A DNA stretch of 58,248 nucleotides, taken from assembly GCF_026240015.1 (NCBI RefSeq), contig NZ_JAPIUX010000014.1, positions 1-58,248 of the forward strand, in the 5' to 3' direction. Position numbers and translations under genes: made by a program. This stretch comes from Acetobacter farinalis (GTDB taxonomy: Bacteria > Pseudomonadota > Alphaproteobacteria > Acetobacterales > Acetobacteraceae). The notes beneath the pieces were generated by a model. The model worked only from the letters and a program-made list of their open reading frames with translations. It had not been told where the DNA came from and ran no database searches. Positions 16,896 to 25,951 of the stretch are shown piece after piece (the first letter of the stretch is position 1; each line of letters starts with the position of its first letter).

Positions 16896-18525
16896 GGAGC
16901 AGTTCTTTTTTCAACGTGTCAGCAACACGCAGCGCCAGTGCTGCGACCGTCAGGGTGATGTTGCCCGTGCCCACGGTTGAGAAAACTGAGGAACTGGCAA
17001 TAAAGAGATTTTCGTGATCGTGCGTCCGGCAATGGCCGTCCACAACGGATGTTTTCGGGTCCGTCCCCATGATGGTGCTGCCGGAGGGATGGTCCTGCGG
17101 GAAGTAGCCGGGTGTCCACTGCTCATCCGTGCCGTGCATCAGGCCGATCAGCTCCCTGAACACGGAGCGGGTATGGTCACAGCTCTTCACGGTGTATTCA
17201 GGCAGTTTGTAATACACCTCCGGATGCGGAATACCGAGAACGTCCTTTTGGGTCTTGCTCAGGGTCAGCCGGTTTTCGGGGTCCGGCAGGGCTTCGTTAT
17301 GGCTGAACAGCCGCACGGTGTGAGAGGCCAGATAGCGGATCTGCTCTTCCAGTTCCCGCCCGACATATCCTTTGGAAATGGCAAGCTGGGTGGCAAGATC
17401 CACCTGATTGTCATCCACCATATGGACCAGATACGCGCCACGCTCATTCCGCCAGTCTCCATCACGGAAACTGTCAATCACGTTGGTCAGCAGGGGGCCA
17501 CGGCCCGGCCACAGGGCTTTATCGCCGCTGATAAACGTCACCTGCACGCCGGTGTGGTCCATCATGTTCCGACCTACATGACCGGAACTGTTGGCCACAC
17601 CCTCCGGGCTCTGCTCATCCGCTGAAACCAGAAGCAGTTTTGCCGTTTCGATACAGTGCGCGGCAATCACGAAATATTTGCCGGTTACACGGTGGGACTG
17701 TTTATCCGGGTCATAATACTGCACGCCGGTCACGCGCTTGTTCGCGCTGTCCCGCTCGATTTTATACACCACGGCGTTCGGGATGAACTTCGCCCCGGCG
17801 GCCTCGGCATGGTATACGGAATAACTGCCGTTATACATTGCCCCGATGGGGCAGATGGGCATGCAGTTATTATGGCCCTCACACGTCGGGCGGGCATCAT
17901 ACGGGCGGGTGTTGCGCGCCTGTGGTTCATGCACCACGCGCCAGGGTGTTTTTTCATCAATCAGTTTACGGAACTGCTGCGCCGCATAGGAAATGGGCAG
18001 CGCCTCCATCGGGTAAGGCTGCTTGCGCGGAGAGCCCAGATCTTCCTTCGCAGGGTCCGGGCCGCAGACACCCATCATGACTTCCGCCTGATAATAGAAC
18101 GGCTCCAGATCATCATATTTCAAAGCCCAGTCCCGCCCCTGCCCGTAGCGGGTTTTCAGCTCGAAATCAGAAGGCAGATACCGCCATGCACAGCCGGCCC
18201 AGTGCCATGTGGTGCCCCCCATCATGCGCAGATACACCTGCTGATATGCTTCCGCATCCGGCCCGGTGGTGTGCAGATAGGCATTGGGGGTCATCTGGTT
18301 GGGCGGATGCACGGCCCATGGCACGGAAGGAAACGGCCCCTGATAGGAGGGCTTGTTTTCCAGAGTGCGGAAATTTTCCACAAAATGCTGCCGGTCCACA
18401 CGCGGGCCAGCTTCCAGCACAATAACGGAAATACCGGCACGCGCGAGTTCATTGGCAATGGAGGCCCCGGCAACGCCGGACCCGACAATGACAACATCTG
18501 CGGAAAGGGTCTGTTCGGAAGACAT
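16888..18525 (-). CDS. GMC-type FAD flavoprotein, large subunit of a membrane-bound sugar/sugar-acid dehydrogenase
   Basis: A 545-residue flavoprotein with the dinucleotide-binding motif VIVGSGVAGASIANELARAG at the N-terminus and the GMC C-terminal part DHPSGSTIMGTDPKTSVVD with catalytic-type histidines and the FAD-contacting SVFSTVGTGNITLTV. A Cys cluster CEGHNNCMPICPIGA (near residue 220) is the 3Fe-4S-type site known from this dehydrogenase group. There is no signal of its own; export is expected as a complex with the Tat-signal small subunit. It oxidises a sugar alcohol or aldonate in the periplasm (gluconate, 2-ketogluconate or sorbitol class; not resolved). It lies 19 bases after the small-subunit gene in the order small-large-cytochrome. 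Confidence 0.92.
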   Translation of the reverse strand: MSSEQTLSADVVIVGSGVAGASIANELARAGISVIVLEAGPRVDRQHFVENFRTLENKPSYQGPFPSVPWAVHPPNQMTPNAYLHTTGPDAEAYQQVYLRMMGGTTWHWAGCAWRYLPSDFELKTRYGQGRDWALKYDDLEPFYYQAEVMMGVCGPDPAKEDLGSPRKQPYPMEALPISYAAQQFRKLIDEKTPWRVVHEPQARNTRPYDARPTCEGHNNCMPICPIGAMYNGSYSVYHAEAAGAKFIPNAVVYKIERDSANKRVTGVQYYDPDKQSHRVTGKYFVIAAHCIETAKLLLVSADEQSPEGVANSSGHVGRNMMDHTGVQVTFISGDKALWPGRGPLLTNVIDSFRDGDWRNERGAYLVHMVDDNQVDLATQLAISKGYVGRELEEQIRYLASHTVRLFSHNEALPDPENRLTLSKTQKDVLGIPHPEVYYKLPEYTVKSCDHTRSVFRELIGLMHGTDEQWTPGYFPQDHPSGSTIMGTDPKTSVVDGHCRTHDHENLFIASSSVFSTVGTGNITLTVAALALRVADTLKKELLHA

Positions 18526-18544
18526 ACGGCTGATATTCCCGCTC

Positions 18545-19213
18545 TCAGGTCGGTTCTACGACGAATTTCGAGGGTGAAAGAGCTGGGTGCCCTGTAGGGC
18601 GCGCCACCTCGGGTGGCTGGCTGGTCCAGTAAAACGGGCCGCCTTCCGCATAGGTTTTCGGGTAGACGGCATCCTTCGTGATGTCGAACATCAGGGCGGA
18701 GCGGTACACCACCACCTTGCCATCCGCCACACCACGATACCAGCCGGTCAGGATGTCATGAATCACATCCTTCAGGGCCGGATCAGCCTTTTCCGCTGCG
18801 GCGGCAAACTCTGCGGCACTGGCGAACTGCCCTTTTTCCATCAGGCCATGCAGCGTGCTGATCTGCCCTTGGCGTGCAGGGTTGCCCTGCACCAGTCCGG
18901 CATGAAGGGCATTCCCGATCCGCAGGTCCAGCGCGGGGCGGTCCGTCAGCTTGCGGGACACGGCCATGAACTGCGCCGCTTCCGGCCCGGAGTGGAGGAT
19001 GGAACCCGCATCTGGCGCAGACGTGGCGTGTGTTTCCGCCGCAGTCGCACCAGAGAGGCTGGCGGCGGCACCGGTTACGGCAGCGCCCATGCCTGTCAGC
19101 AGCATATCGCGCCGGGACATCCGCAGGAGGCGGGCCAACCGCATGGCATTGGGCGAGACAGTATGCAAATTGGCCGGCACGCAGGGGTTTTCCTTGGGCC
19201 ACTCTTTCTTCAT
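18545..19213 (-). CDS. Small (Tat-exported) subunit of the membrane-bound FAD dehydrogenase
   Basis: A 222-residue protein of the sorbitol/gluconate dehydrogenase small-subunit family. The twin-arginine signal MSRRDMLLTGMGAAVTGAAA starts near residue 33, preceded by an unusually long N-terminal lead. The mature part contains the family-like text GNALHAGLVQG and DILTGWYRGVADGKVVVY. It is thought to chaperone and co-export the folded flavoprotein. ATG 19213 has AAAGGA seven bases upstream; the open frame extends to 19255 without a ribosome site. It is the first gene of the operon and is transcribed divergently from the MarR gene. Confidence 0.88.
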   Translation of the reverse strand: MKKEWPKENPCVPANLHTVSPNAMRLARLLRMSRRDMLLTGMGAAVTGAAASLSGATAAETHATSAPDAGSILHSGPEAAQFMAVSRKLTDRPALDLRIGNALHAGLVQGNPARQGQISTLHGLMEKGQFASAAEFAAAAEKADPALKDVIHDILTGWYRGVADGKVVVYRSALMFDITKDAVYPKTYAEGGPFYWTSQPPEVARPTGHPALSPSKFVVEPT

Positions 19214-19493
19214 GGTCAGTCCTTTCTCGCGCGGCGTACACGCCGGACGAACCACCGGGCAGAACAGCCGTGGTTCCCCTCATTATCTCATCAAGGCCTA
19301 TGCCTATAATGATATAACAAGGCCGCTTCCAGCATCAAATTGAACACTGCGCGACATTCCCCACAACACAGAGATGTGTTGAACGCTGGCCTGTCTCCGG
19401 TCTCTTTTTTTGGGTGTATTTTTAAGCCAGATGATGTGTATTTTTTCCGAACATCCCGAAAAAGCGCCATATTGACCGCATGGATGCGTCTGT

Positions 19494-19511
19494 TATATTG
19501 CTATCAATATA
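19494..19511. promoter_or_regulatory. Operator-like palindrome upstream of the MarR gene
   Basis: TATATTG, four bases, then CAATATA: a perfect 7-bp inverted repeat about 45 bases before the chosen start of the MarR regulator and inside the divergent promoter region with the dehydrogenase operon. Such AT-rich, interrupted palindromes are the usual MarR-dimer targets, so autoregulation is likely (inference). Confidence 0.6.
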
Positions 19512-19556
19512 TTTTTCATGTCAAATATTCCCACCCTAACAAAAAGGGAGTTTCCG

Positions 19557-20027
19557 GTGACACACCCCGGCCTGCCCGCTCTGGATGACTCCGCCTTCAG
19601 TTCCATGGCGCTCACGTTTCGTGTCATGCGGCTGGCGGCTGTCTGGCGCACGCGGCTTGAACGCGCCCTGCGCCCGCACGGCATGACGGTGGCCCTCATG
19701 CGCCCTCTGGCGTATCTGATGATGATGCCCGAAGGCACCACGCAGCGGGATCTGGCCCTCATGATGGACACAGACTGCTCCGCGCTGGTGCGCGTGCTGG
19801 ACCTGCTGGAAAAGGAAGGGCTGCTTGCCCGCGTTCCAGACCCGCAGGACCGCCGCGCCAAATGCCTGAGCCTGACCCCGGCGGGCCGCGAGGCCTGCGC
19901 CCTGTTTCACTCTGTTGCGGGCGAGGTGGAACAGCATATGAAAACCGGCATGAGCACGCAGGACGCACGGGCGCTCCTCACCCGGATGGATGCTCTTCTG
20001 GCCGTTGCACACACCCTTCCCGCCTGA
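19557..20027 (+). CDS. MarR-family transcriptional regulator
   Basis: A 156-residue winged-helix regulator. The helix-turn-helix core is MPEGTTQRDLALMMDTDCS to VRVLDLLEKEGLL, followed by the wing ARVPDPQDRRAKCLSLTPAG, the MarR signature. I chose GTG 19557 because AAGGGAG lies seven bases upstream; ATG 19518 has no ribosome site and would overlap the putative operator region's downstream edge. It lies 21 bases before an FUSC exporter gene on the same strand, the common MarR-exporter pairing for phenolic or aromatic acids. It may also act on the divergent dehydrogenase operon, but nothing proves that. Confidence 0.9.
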   Translation: MTHPGLPALDDSAFSSMALTFRVMRLAAVWRTRLERALRPHGMTVALMRPLAYLMMMPEGTTQRDLALMMDTDCSALVRVLDLLEKEGLLARVPDPQDRRAKCLSLTPAGREACALFHSVAGEVEQHMKTGMSTQDARALLTRMDALLAVAHTLPA

Positions 20028-20048
20028 CAGTCCGGACCCGCCCGCACC

Positions 20049-22268
20049 ATGCTCCGTACCCTTTCAGATCAGATAGGCCGCCTGCTGCCCTCCATTTTTG
20101 TGCAGGATGAAAAATGGCGCGCCATGCTGGGCACCGCGGCCTATACGGCCAGAGTTTTCCTGTGCATTGGTATCGCTCTTTTTCTGGCCTTCATGTTTCA
20201 GCTTCAATCTCCCATGAGTGCGGCCACCACGGTGCTGATTGTGGCAAACCCCACAGTGGGAGCCATGGTTTCCAAAAGTGTCTGGCGTGTGATTGGCACG
20301 CTGCTCGGCGCGGGCATCAGCGTGGGAGTCATGGCCGCCTTTATGCAGTCTCCCGTGCTGTATTTTGCCGCACTCTCCGCTTTTGTGGGGCTGGCCTGCA
20401 TGGTGGCCACCTTTCTGCGGCTGTTCCGCGCCTATGCTGCCGTGCTGGTGGGCTATACGATTGTGATTGTCGCCGCACCGGCCTTTTCCAACCCGGAGCA
20501 TATTTTTCTGGCAGCCATGGGGCGGCTTTCCGCCGTAACCACCGGGGTTGTGACTACCGCCTTCGTGTTCATGCTCACATCTCCGCGCAAACCGGCTCTG
20601 GTGCTGGGTGCGCTGGGGGAGGTCTTTCGGGAGACCGTGCGCCACGCGCTCTCTTTCTACACAGCGGAAAGCCAGCATACCGCCCCGGTTGATGCGCAGG
20701 ACCACACGGCAGAGCAGATGGAGCGGCTGGAAAGCACAGCCTCCTTCCGCGCCCTGCCCCCGCCGCTGTATGACAGCCGCAGCCACCTGCTGGCCCGCAT
20801 GGCCGGACTTGGCCCCGCCATTGAATATGCCGCCGCGGATGACCGGGACATGCAGGCCCGCGTCAAGCGCCTGCGCATTGGCCTGAGCCGCCTGACGGGG
20901 CTGATTGTCACGTATCACCCCTACTGGCTGAACCTCTCTCTGGCCAACGGGGCCTCCTCCGCAGTACACCGGGAAGTGGCCACAACACTGGCCCGCATTC
21001 TGGACCTGACGGAAAAGCCGGACTGGCAGGACAACCCGGCACCGGTTTCAGCCTGTATTCACGACACTCTGCGCAAGCTGGAAGCGCTTGAACACCAGTC
21101 TCCCTCCCCCTCGGTTCTGGCCTCACTGGACAATACGCGGGATGTGCTGGTGCAGCTTGATCAGGCCCTGCATGACCTGACTATCCAGCGCCCGACCCGC
21201 GTGCTCATACCGCTGCGCCCCTATCTGGAATGGCCCATGGCACTGCGGAACGGGGCACGGGGCATGTTTATCGCGCTGCTGGCAGGCATGATGTGGTACG
21301 TGCTGCACTGGAGCAGCGGCCCGATGCTGATGCTGTTTGTGGTATCGGCCTCCAGCCTGCTTTCCACCACGCCCTCGGCCGCCAAAACCAGCCCCATGAT
21401 GGCCTTTGGCACCGCTCTGGCCATCCCCTCCAGCATGCTGTGCCACGTGGTGGGGCTACCGCAGATTGATGGCTACCCCCTGCTGTGGCTGACACTCTGC
21501 CTGTTCCTGCTGCCCGGTGTGTGGCTCCAGTTCCACCCGCGCTACAGCATTGGGGCGTTTGGCTACGCGGTGTTTTTCACCATGATGCTGGCCGTGAATA
21601 ACCCCATCACCTATGATGACCTGACCTTGACCAATAACTGGCTGACCATGGCGGTGGCCTGCGTACTGCTGGTTCTGGTCTTTCGGGTGATCCTGCCCGC
21701 GAACCACCGGCTGGATGCGGCACGGCTCGTGTCTTCTCTCACGCGCAGTGTACAGCGTCTGGCTCTTGCATCCCCTAAAAGGGAGGTCATGTGGGTGGCA
21801 TGGGAAGGATTCCAGATTCAGAAAATCTCCCGCATGATGATGCGCTTTTCCTTCCTGACAGAAAGCGTGGACCGGCAGGGCTATACGGATGCCGCCTTTG
21901 CCGCTCTCTCGCTCGGGCGGCTGGTTGTGCGCCTGCGCTGGAACGCCAGCCACACACTGCGTGACAGACAGGCGCATGCGCTTCTGCAGGAGGCTCTGGA
22001 AGCATTCCGCCTCCTGCATCGCGCCCCGCTGGAAACGGCAGACCGGCTGAGCCATGCGGCCTACAGGATCAGCACCCTTCCTGACAGCGCCCCCACCGCT
22101 CTGGCGCGGGACCGCGCGGTGTCCTGCCTCGAACAGGCGGCCTATATCATCCGATCAGCACCGGGTTTTTTCGATCGGCATGGCCCGCTGCACCTTGGCC
22201 CGGACATGCCCGGTGCGGATGCCCCTGTTTCCGCCGCCGTTCCGCGCCGGAGCGTGATGTTCGGGTAA
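20049..22268 (+). CDS. FUSC-family (AaeB-like) aromatic-acid/inhibitor efflux protein
   Basis: A 739-residue inner-membrane protein with two blocks of about six transmembrane segments (roughly residues 30-190 and 405-545), each followed by a cytoplasmic region, the architecture of FUSC proteins such as AaeB. The text SPMSAATTVLIVANPTVGAMVSKSVWR and SLLSTTPSAAKTSPMMAFGTAL marks the repeated FUSC units. AaeB works with an HlyD-type adaptor (AaeA) and often AaeX; neither is present here, so the partner is elsewhere or not needed. It is co-directional with the MarR gene 21 bases upstream, and the likely substrate is a weak aromatic acid or similar inhibitor. Confidence 0.9.
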   Translation: MLRTLSDQIGRLLPSIFVQDEKWRAMLGTAAYTARVFLCIGIALFLAFMFQLQSPMSAATTVLIVANPTVGAMVSKSVWRVIGTLLGAGISVGVMAAFMQSPVLYFAALSAFVGLACMVATFLRLFRAYAAVLVGYTIVIVAAPAFSNPEHIFLAAMGRLSAVTTGVVTTAFVFMLTSPRKPALVLGALGEVFRETVRHALSFYTAESQHTAPVDAQDHTAEQMERLESTASFRALPPPLYDSRSHLLARMAGLGPAIEYAAADDRDMQARVKRLRIGLSRLTGLIVTYHPYWLNLSLANGASSAVHREVATTLARILDLTEKPDWQDNPAPVSACIHDTLRKLEALEHQSPSPSVLASLDNTRDVLVQLDQALHDLTIQRPTRVLIPLRPYLEWPMALRNGARGMFIALLAGMMWYVLHWSSGPMLMLFVVSASSLLSTTPSAAKTSPMMAFGTALAIPSSMLCHVVGLPQIDGYPLLWLTLCLFLLPGVWLQFHPRYSIGAFGYAVFFTMMLAVNNPITYDDLTLTNNWLTMAVACVLLVLVFRVILPANHRLDAARLVSSLTRSVQRLALASPKREVMWVAWEGFQIQKISRMMMRFSFLTESVDRQGYTDAAFAALSLGRLVVRLRWNASHTLRDRQAHALLQEALEAFRLLHRAPLETADRLSHAAYRISTLPDSAPTALARDRAVSCLEQAAYIIRSAPGFFDRHGPLHLGPDMPGADAPVSAAVPRRSVMFG

Positions 22269-22315
22269 GGCCGGAGGCAAACACGGGGTGGGTGCAGGGC
22301 TCGAAGGGTCAGGCA

Positions 22316-23392
22316 TCAGGCCGCGCCGTGCGGCAGGGCAATGCCCAGAACACGGGCCAGATCGTCCGTTTCAATGTCAAACGGGGCGTTCCAGTCTTCC
22401 GCAGGACCATGGACCCGGCCACGAATTTCGTAATACGCCAGCCCGCGCAGGCCAGCGATAAAATGGAAAAACGTGTCCGGCATACTGGCAGGAGCCAGAG
22501 TGATGACTTTGGTGCCCTTGCCACAGAACATGATGTTGGTCATGGCTGCCCCCATGACCCCGACAACACAGTCCGCATTTCTGAAAAGCTTGACCTGCTC
22601 TGCAAATGTCAGTTCTGCGGGGTCCACGCACAGGAAGCCCTGTGTCTGGAGGAAGGCCATCAGGGCGTCCTCATTCCGCACCGTTCTGGAGCGGCCCCGG
22701 CGGGTCAGATACAGCCGCCGCACCTGCGTGCCGGGTATGCGCGCCCGCAGCTCCTCCGTGCGGGAAAACACCAGCGGAGACATATAGACGCCGTGATCGG
22801 TCAGCCCGTCCACCAGAACCAGTTCCTTGAAAAACAGAACCTCCGCCGCATCCATTTCACAAAACAGCGGCTGGAAGGATGTGCTCAGGGCCACACTGTC
22901 CCGCAGAACGCGGGCAAAATTGCCGGACACACGCGGCACAACAAGAGAGCAGAGCGGCAGATACTCTTCCGCCAGCCAGAGTTTTGGCAGAAGTTCTACC
23001 ATCCAGTGGCCGTAATTATGTTCTCCGCGCTTGCGCAGCAGCAGGGATGAAGGCCGAATAACCTGAACAGACCCTGCCTGTTCCGTCTGCATGATCGCGG
23101 CAAGGCCCCGCGCGCACTCCTCTGGCGTATGCTGGGCAATGCTCTGCCTCACCAGCTTTTTGTCCTGTGTGAACACCAGCCCTTCCATGGTGACATACAC
23201 ATCAAACACTTTGGTCAGCGTGACCGGCCGGGAGGCATGGGTTCGGGCAAACCAGCCATGCCGCATGGCCTGCATGATGGAGAGCGGAATAGCAGACGGA
23301 TTGACCACGCGCGGAGGGGTCAGCTCATACGCTGGAGAGCTGACCTCGGCCACCGGCACCCTGTGCAGGGCGTGCAGATCCACCACATCCAC
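22316..23392 (-). CDS. Glycosyltransferase family 61-like protein (DUF563)
   Basis: A 358-residue protein with the GT61/DUF563 text EHNYGHWMVELLPKLWLAEE (near 127-146), RRLYLTRRGRSRTVRNED and CVVGVMGAAMTNIMFCGKGT, the last two being the conserved Arg-rich and Gly-Ala-loop regions of the family. Bacterial members are mostly linked to capsule or surface-polysaccharide loci. The start is GTG 23392 with GGGAAGGGG upstream. No other polysaccharide genes surround it except the short-repeat protein on the opposite strand, so acceptor and donor are unknown. Confidence 0.82.
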   Translation of the reverse strand: MDVVDLHALHRVPVAEVSSPAYELTPPRVVNPSAIPLSIMQAMRHGWFARTHASRPVTLTKVFDVYVTMEGLVFTQDKKLVRQSIAQHTPEECARGLAAIMQTEQAGSVQVIRPSSLLLRKRGEHNYGHWMVELLPKLWLAEEYLPLCSLVVPRVSGNFARVLRDSVALSTSFQPLFCEMDAAEVLFFKELVLVDGLTDHGVYMSPLVFSRTEELRARIPGTQVRRLYLTRRGRSRTVRNEDALMAFLQTQGFLCVDPAELTFAEQVKLFRNADCVVGVMGAAMTNIMFCGKGTKVITLAPASMPDTFFHFIAGLRGLAYYEIRGRVHGPAEDWNAPFDIETDDLARVLGIALPHGAA

Positions 23393-23654
23393 GTGTTACA
23401 ACCCCTTCCCTCACATCCCGAATGGTTAGGGATGTCTAACAGCTTCTTTGCAGGACTTCATCTGTTCTTGCCTTACACGCCCCTGACCGTGGCCACGTTC
23501 TGCCGGACACCAGGAGCCGCCCTCACGCTCTCCCCCTCCCCCGAAGCAGGAGAGACCCTGACCTCCCGCCTTGAAACCCCCGATGCGTAGTGCCGGTGCG
23601 GGTTGACGAAAACCCGGGTGCTCCCGCATAATTTTCTTAGGGTTTTGTTAACTT

Positions 23655-24119
23655 ATGGTACGATGGGCCATGATCCCATATTCCTGCCTGATAGACAGTC
23701 TTGCCTCTGTTCCCGGCACCCTGCCCGGGCAGGCACGCCCTGCCCCGCATCCTCTTTTGGCGTTTCTGCTCACGCACTACCTGCAACATCAGCCGTTTGA
23801 TGAAAAAACATATTTGCAAACCAACCCGGATGTGGCCGATGCCCTCCGGGCGGGAACCATCTGCTCCGCCAAGCACCATTATGTCACACAGGGCTACTGG
23901 GAAGAGCGCGAAGGGGCTGGGCCCTCGTTTTCTGAAGAATGGTATCTTGCCCAGAACCCGGATGTGGCAGCGGCTGTCCGCCGTGGGGATTATCCCTCCG
24001 GCGCCCTGCATTACCAGCGATACGGACGACGGGAAGGCCGCTGCCCTAACCCGGAACTGGCGGACCTTTATGCCACCTGGCGGACAGTCTGCGGTCAGCC
24101 GGAAGCAGGCGCACCATAA
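23655..24119 (+). CDS. Short protein with two YLxxNPDV repeats
   Basis: A 154-residue protein with two copies of a motif of about 40 residues: TYLQTNPDVADALRAG...HHYVTQGYWEER (near 52-85) and WYLAQNPDVAAAVRRG...LHYQRYGRREGR (near 96-129). This repeat is widespread in bacterial proteins attached to glycosyltransferases and surface proteins, with no firm function known to me. The first 45 residues are not repeat-like. The start is uncertain: ATG 23655 or ATG 23670, neither with a clear ribosome site. It is divergent from the GT61 gene, which suits a role in surface glycan or polysaccharide assembly. Confidence 0.7.
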   Translation: MVRWAMIPYSCLIDSLASVPGTLPGQARPAPHPLLAFLLTHYLQHQPFDEKTYLQTNPDVADALRAGTICSAKHHYVTQGYWEEREGAGPSFSEEWYLAQNPDVAAAVRRGDYPSGALHYQRYGRREGRCPNPELADLYATWRTVCGQPEAGAP

Positions 24120-24180
24120 CTAACATAACTAAAGAGCCGGAGCGCCACAAAACAGACGCTCTCGCCCGAAAACCCTCACA

Positions 24181-25215
24181 TCAGAACGCTTCAAAACAGC
24201 GGGCCACCTCCGCAGGATTGACCTGCTCAATGCTGGCCGGCTGCCAGTGGGGGGTGTTATCACGATCAATCAGGCGGGCACGCACACCTTCCCGAAAATC
24301 CGGACGGCGGATGAGGTGCCCGACCAGTGCGGTTTCCTGCGCGAACGCCGCCTCCAGAGAGGAGAGGGTTCGCGCCCGGTGCCATCCCGCCCAGGTGACT
24401 TCCAGAGAAAACGGGCAGAGCTGCGCGAGGTTTTGCAGGTCCTGCCGTGCGGCCTCACTGCCGTGCGCCTCCAGATTACGCAGAACCTGAGCCAGATCGG
24501 GCGCATTGTAACACGCGTCCAGCGGGTGCGGGTGCAGGTGCGGGGCCTCCGGCTGGCGCGGGAAGGGGGCGAACACCTCAGCCACCGGCTGCACAGCCAG
24601 CCGCTCCACAAGGTCCGGCAGGCGCTCTGAAGGCACCATATAGTCTGCAAACCCGGCCTGAAGTGCGGCCACCCCGTCCATCCGTTCCCCCAGCAGGGCC
24701 AGCCGGAGCCCGGAAAAACCGGGCATACGGGATAAAATCCATGATCCCCCGGCATCAGGGGTGAAGCCAATGCTGGTTTCCGGCATGGCGACCACGGAGC
24801 GTTCCGTCACCACGCGATAGGGCACATGGCCGCCCAGCCCGATGCCACCGCCCATGGCAATGCCGTCCAGCAGGGAGACAATGGGGGTGGGAAAGGCCGC
24901 AATCTGTTGCATGATGGCATAGGTCCGCACGAGCGCCTGATAAGCAGCTTCCACACCATGCTGATGCGTGCTGATGAACTCACTCAGGGCGCGGAGGTCT
25001 CCCCCTGCGCAAAAGGCACGCGGGCTCGTGCTGTCCAGCAGCAGAACCTTCACCTCCGGGTCATCCCGCCAGCGGGCCAGCACGCGGGCCACACCTTCGG
25101 CCATCTCAAGATTGACCGCATTCAGCTTGGCCGGGCGATCCAGCCGGATACGGCCCATGTGCCCGAGGCGTTCTGTCCTGACTGTCGGGGTGCCTGAAAG
25201 AGGGTCTTCAGTCAT
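24181..25215 (-). CDS. Enoyl-CoA hydratase/isomerase family protein, probable 3-hydroxyisobutyryl-CoA hydrolase
   Basis: A 344-residue crotonase-superfamily protein. The oxyanion-hole segments RAFCAGGDLRAL (near 70) and LLDGIAMGGGIGLGGHVPYR (near 118-137) are clear, and MPETSIGFTPDAGGSWILSR matches the 3-hydroxyisobutyryl-CoA hydrolase branch, as does the long C-terminal part (a simple hydratase would be about 260 residues). It would hydrolyse 3-hydroxyisobutyryl-CoA in valine breakdown. ATG 25215 has GAGGA five bases upstream; the open frame to 25287 crosses the divergent promoter region. It shares a 62-base divergent promoter region with the flavin reductase gene. No other valine-pathway genes are adjacent. 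Confidence 0.85.
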   Translation of the reverse strand: MTEDPLSGTPTVRTERLGHMGRIRLDRPAKLNAVNLEMAEGVARVLARWRDDPEVKVLLLDSTSPRAFCAGGDLRALSEFISTHQHGVEAAYQALVRTYAIMQQIAAFPTPIVSLLDGIAMGGGIGLGGHVPYRVVTERSVVAMPETSIGFTPDAGGSWILSRMPGFSGLRLALLGERMDGVAALQAGFADYMVPSERLPDLVERLAVQPVAEVFAPFPRQPEAPHLHPHPLDACYNAPDLAQVLRNLEAHGSEAARQDLQNLAQLCPFSLEVTWAGWHRARTLSSLEAAFAQETALVGHLIRRPDFREGVRARLIDRDNTPHWQPASIEQVNPAEVARCFEAF

Positions 25216-25277
25216 TGCTTTCCTCATATAATCGTGCACAAAACACAGCGTCTGGAATGTACTCAGGAGGAGAGCAG

Positions 25278-25772
25278 ATGTTGGCACTGGAAACCAGTAC
25301 CTTCCGCGATGCCATGGCCAGACTTGGCGCAGCTGTGAATATTGTTACCACCGGAACGCGTGAAGACCCCATCGGGTTTACGGCCTCCGCAGTTTGCTCC
25401 GTCACGGATACTCCCCCCACACTTCTTGTCTGCCTGAACCGCGCCAGCCGCGCACGGCTGGCGTTTGTGGAAGGCGGGCCACTGTGCGTGAACGTGCTTT
25501 CCGCCGCGCAGCAGGCGCTTTCAAACCATTTTGCGGCCCCCAATACCATGGCGGAACGCTTTGCCATGGGGCACTGGACCACCCTGGCCACCGGCGCGCC
25601 TGTGCTGGAAGAGGCCGTGGTAACGTTTGACTGCCGCATCAGCCAGATTGTAGAAGTAGGAACACATAGTGTGCTGTTCGGGGTGGTAGAAGCGCTACGC
25701 ATCCATGAAACGGCAGGCGGGCTTGTGTATTTCAATCGCGCCTATCACGCCCTGCCCCATACGGCGCCCTGA
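25278..25772 (+). CDS. Flavin reductase-like (RutF/HpaC-type FMN reductase) protein
   Basis: A 164-residue flavin-reductase-like domain protein. Family text includes FRDAMARLGAAVNIVTTGT at the N-terminus, GFTASAVCSVTDTPPTLLVCLNR and LCVNVLSAAQQALSNHFA. Such enzymes reduce FMN or FAD with NAD(P)H for a partner monooxygenase (pyrimidine, hydroxyphenylacetate or others). ATG 25278 has AGGAGGAGA just upstream, which decides the start; the open frame back to 25215 is not used. No oxygenase partner lies beside it, so the physiological acceptor is unknown. Confidence 0.87.
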   Translation: MLALETSTFRDAMARLGAAVNIVTTGTREDPIGFTASAVCSVTDTPPTLLVCLNRASRARLAFVEGGPLCVNVLSAAQQALSNHFAAPNTMAERFAMGHWTTLATGAPVLEEAVVTFDCRISQIVEVGTHSVLFGVVEALRIHETAGGLVYFNRAYHALPHTAP

Positions 25773-25791
25773 CAGGAAACAGACATTCACC

Positions 25792-25926
25792 ATGGCCCCC
25801 CGCCCGAAAATGGAACATGAAGACGACGCACCCGTGATTACTGTCCGGGCGCTGATTATCATCCATATCTGTCTGGCGGTGTTCATTGCGCTGTGGGGCT
25901 GGCTGGACTGGTCTCTGCCGCAATAA
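25792..25926 (+). CDS. Small single-pass membrane protein (44 residues), hypothetical
   Basis: ATG 25792 opens a 44-residue protein with an acidic N-terminus (MEHEDDAPV) and one strong transmembrane helix (ALIIIHICLAVFIALWGWL) ending in LDWSLPQ. It lies 19 bases after the flavin reductase stop on the same strand. AGGAAA is 14 bases from the ATG, which is rather far; ATG 25810 is an alternative. Membrane character and clean boundaries make it credible, but I recognise no family. Confidence 0.45.
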   Translation: MAPRPKMEHEDDAPVITVRALIIIHICLAVFIALWGWLDWSLPQ

Positions 25927-25951
25927 AACCAGAGCGCTCCGGGCTTTCCCC

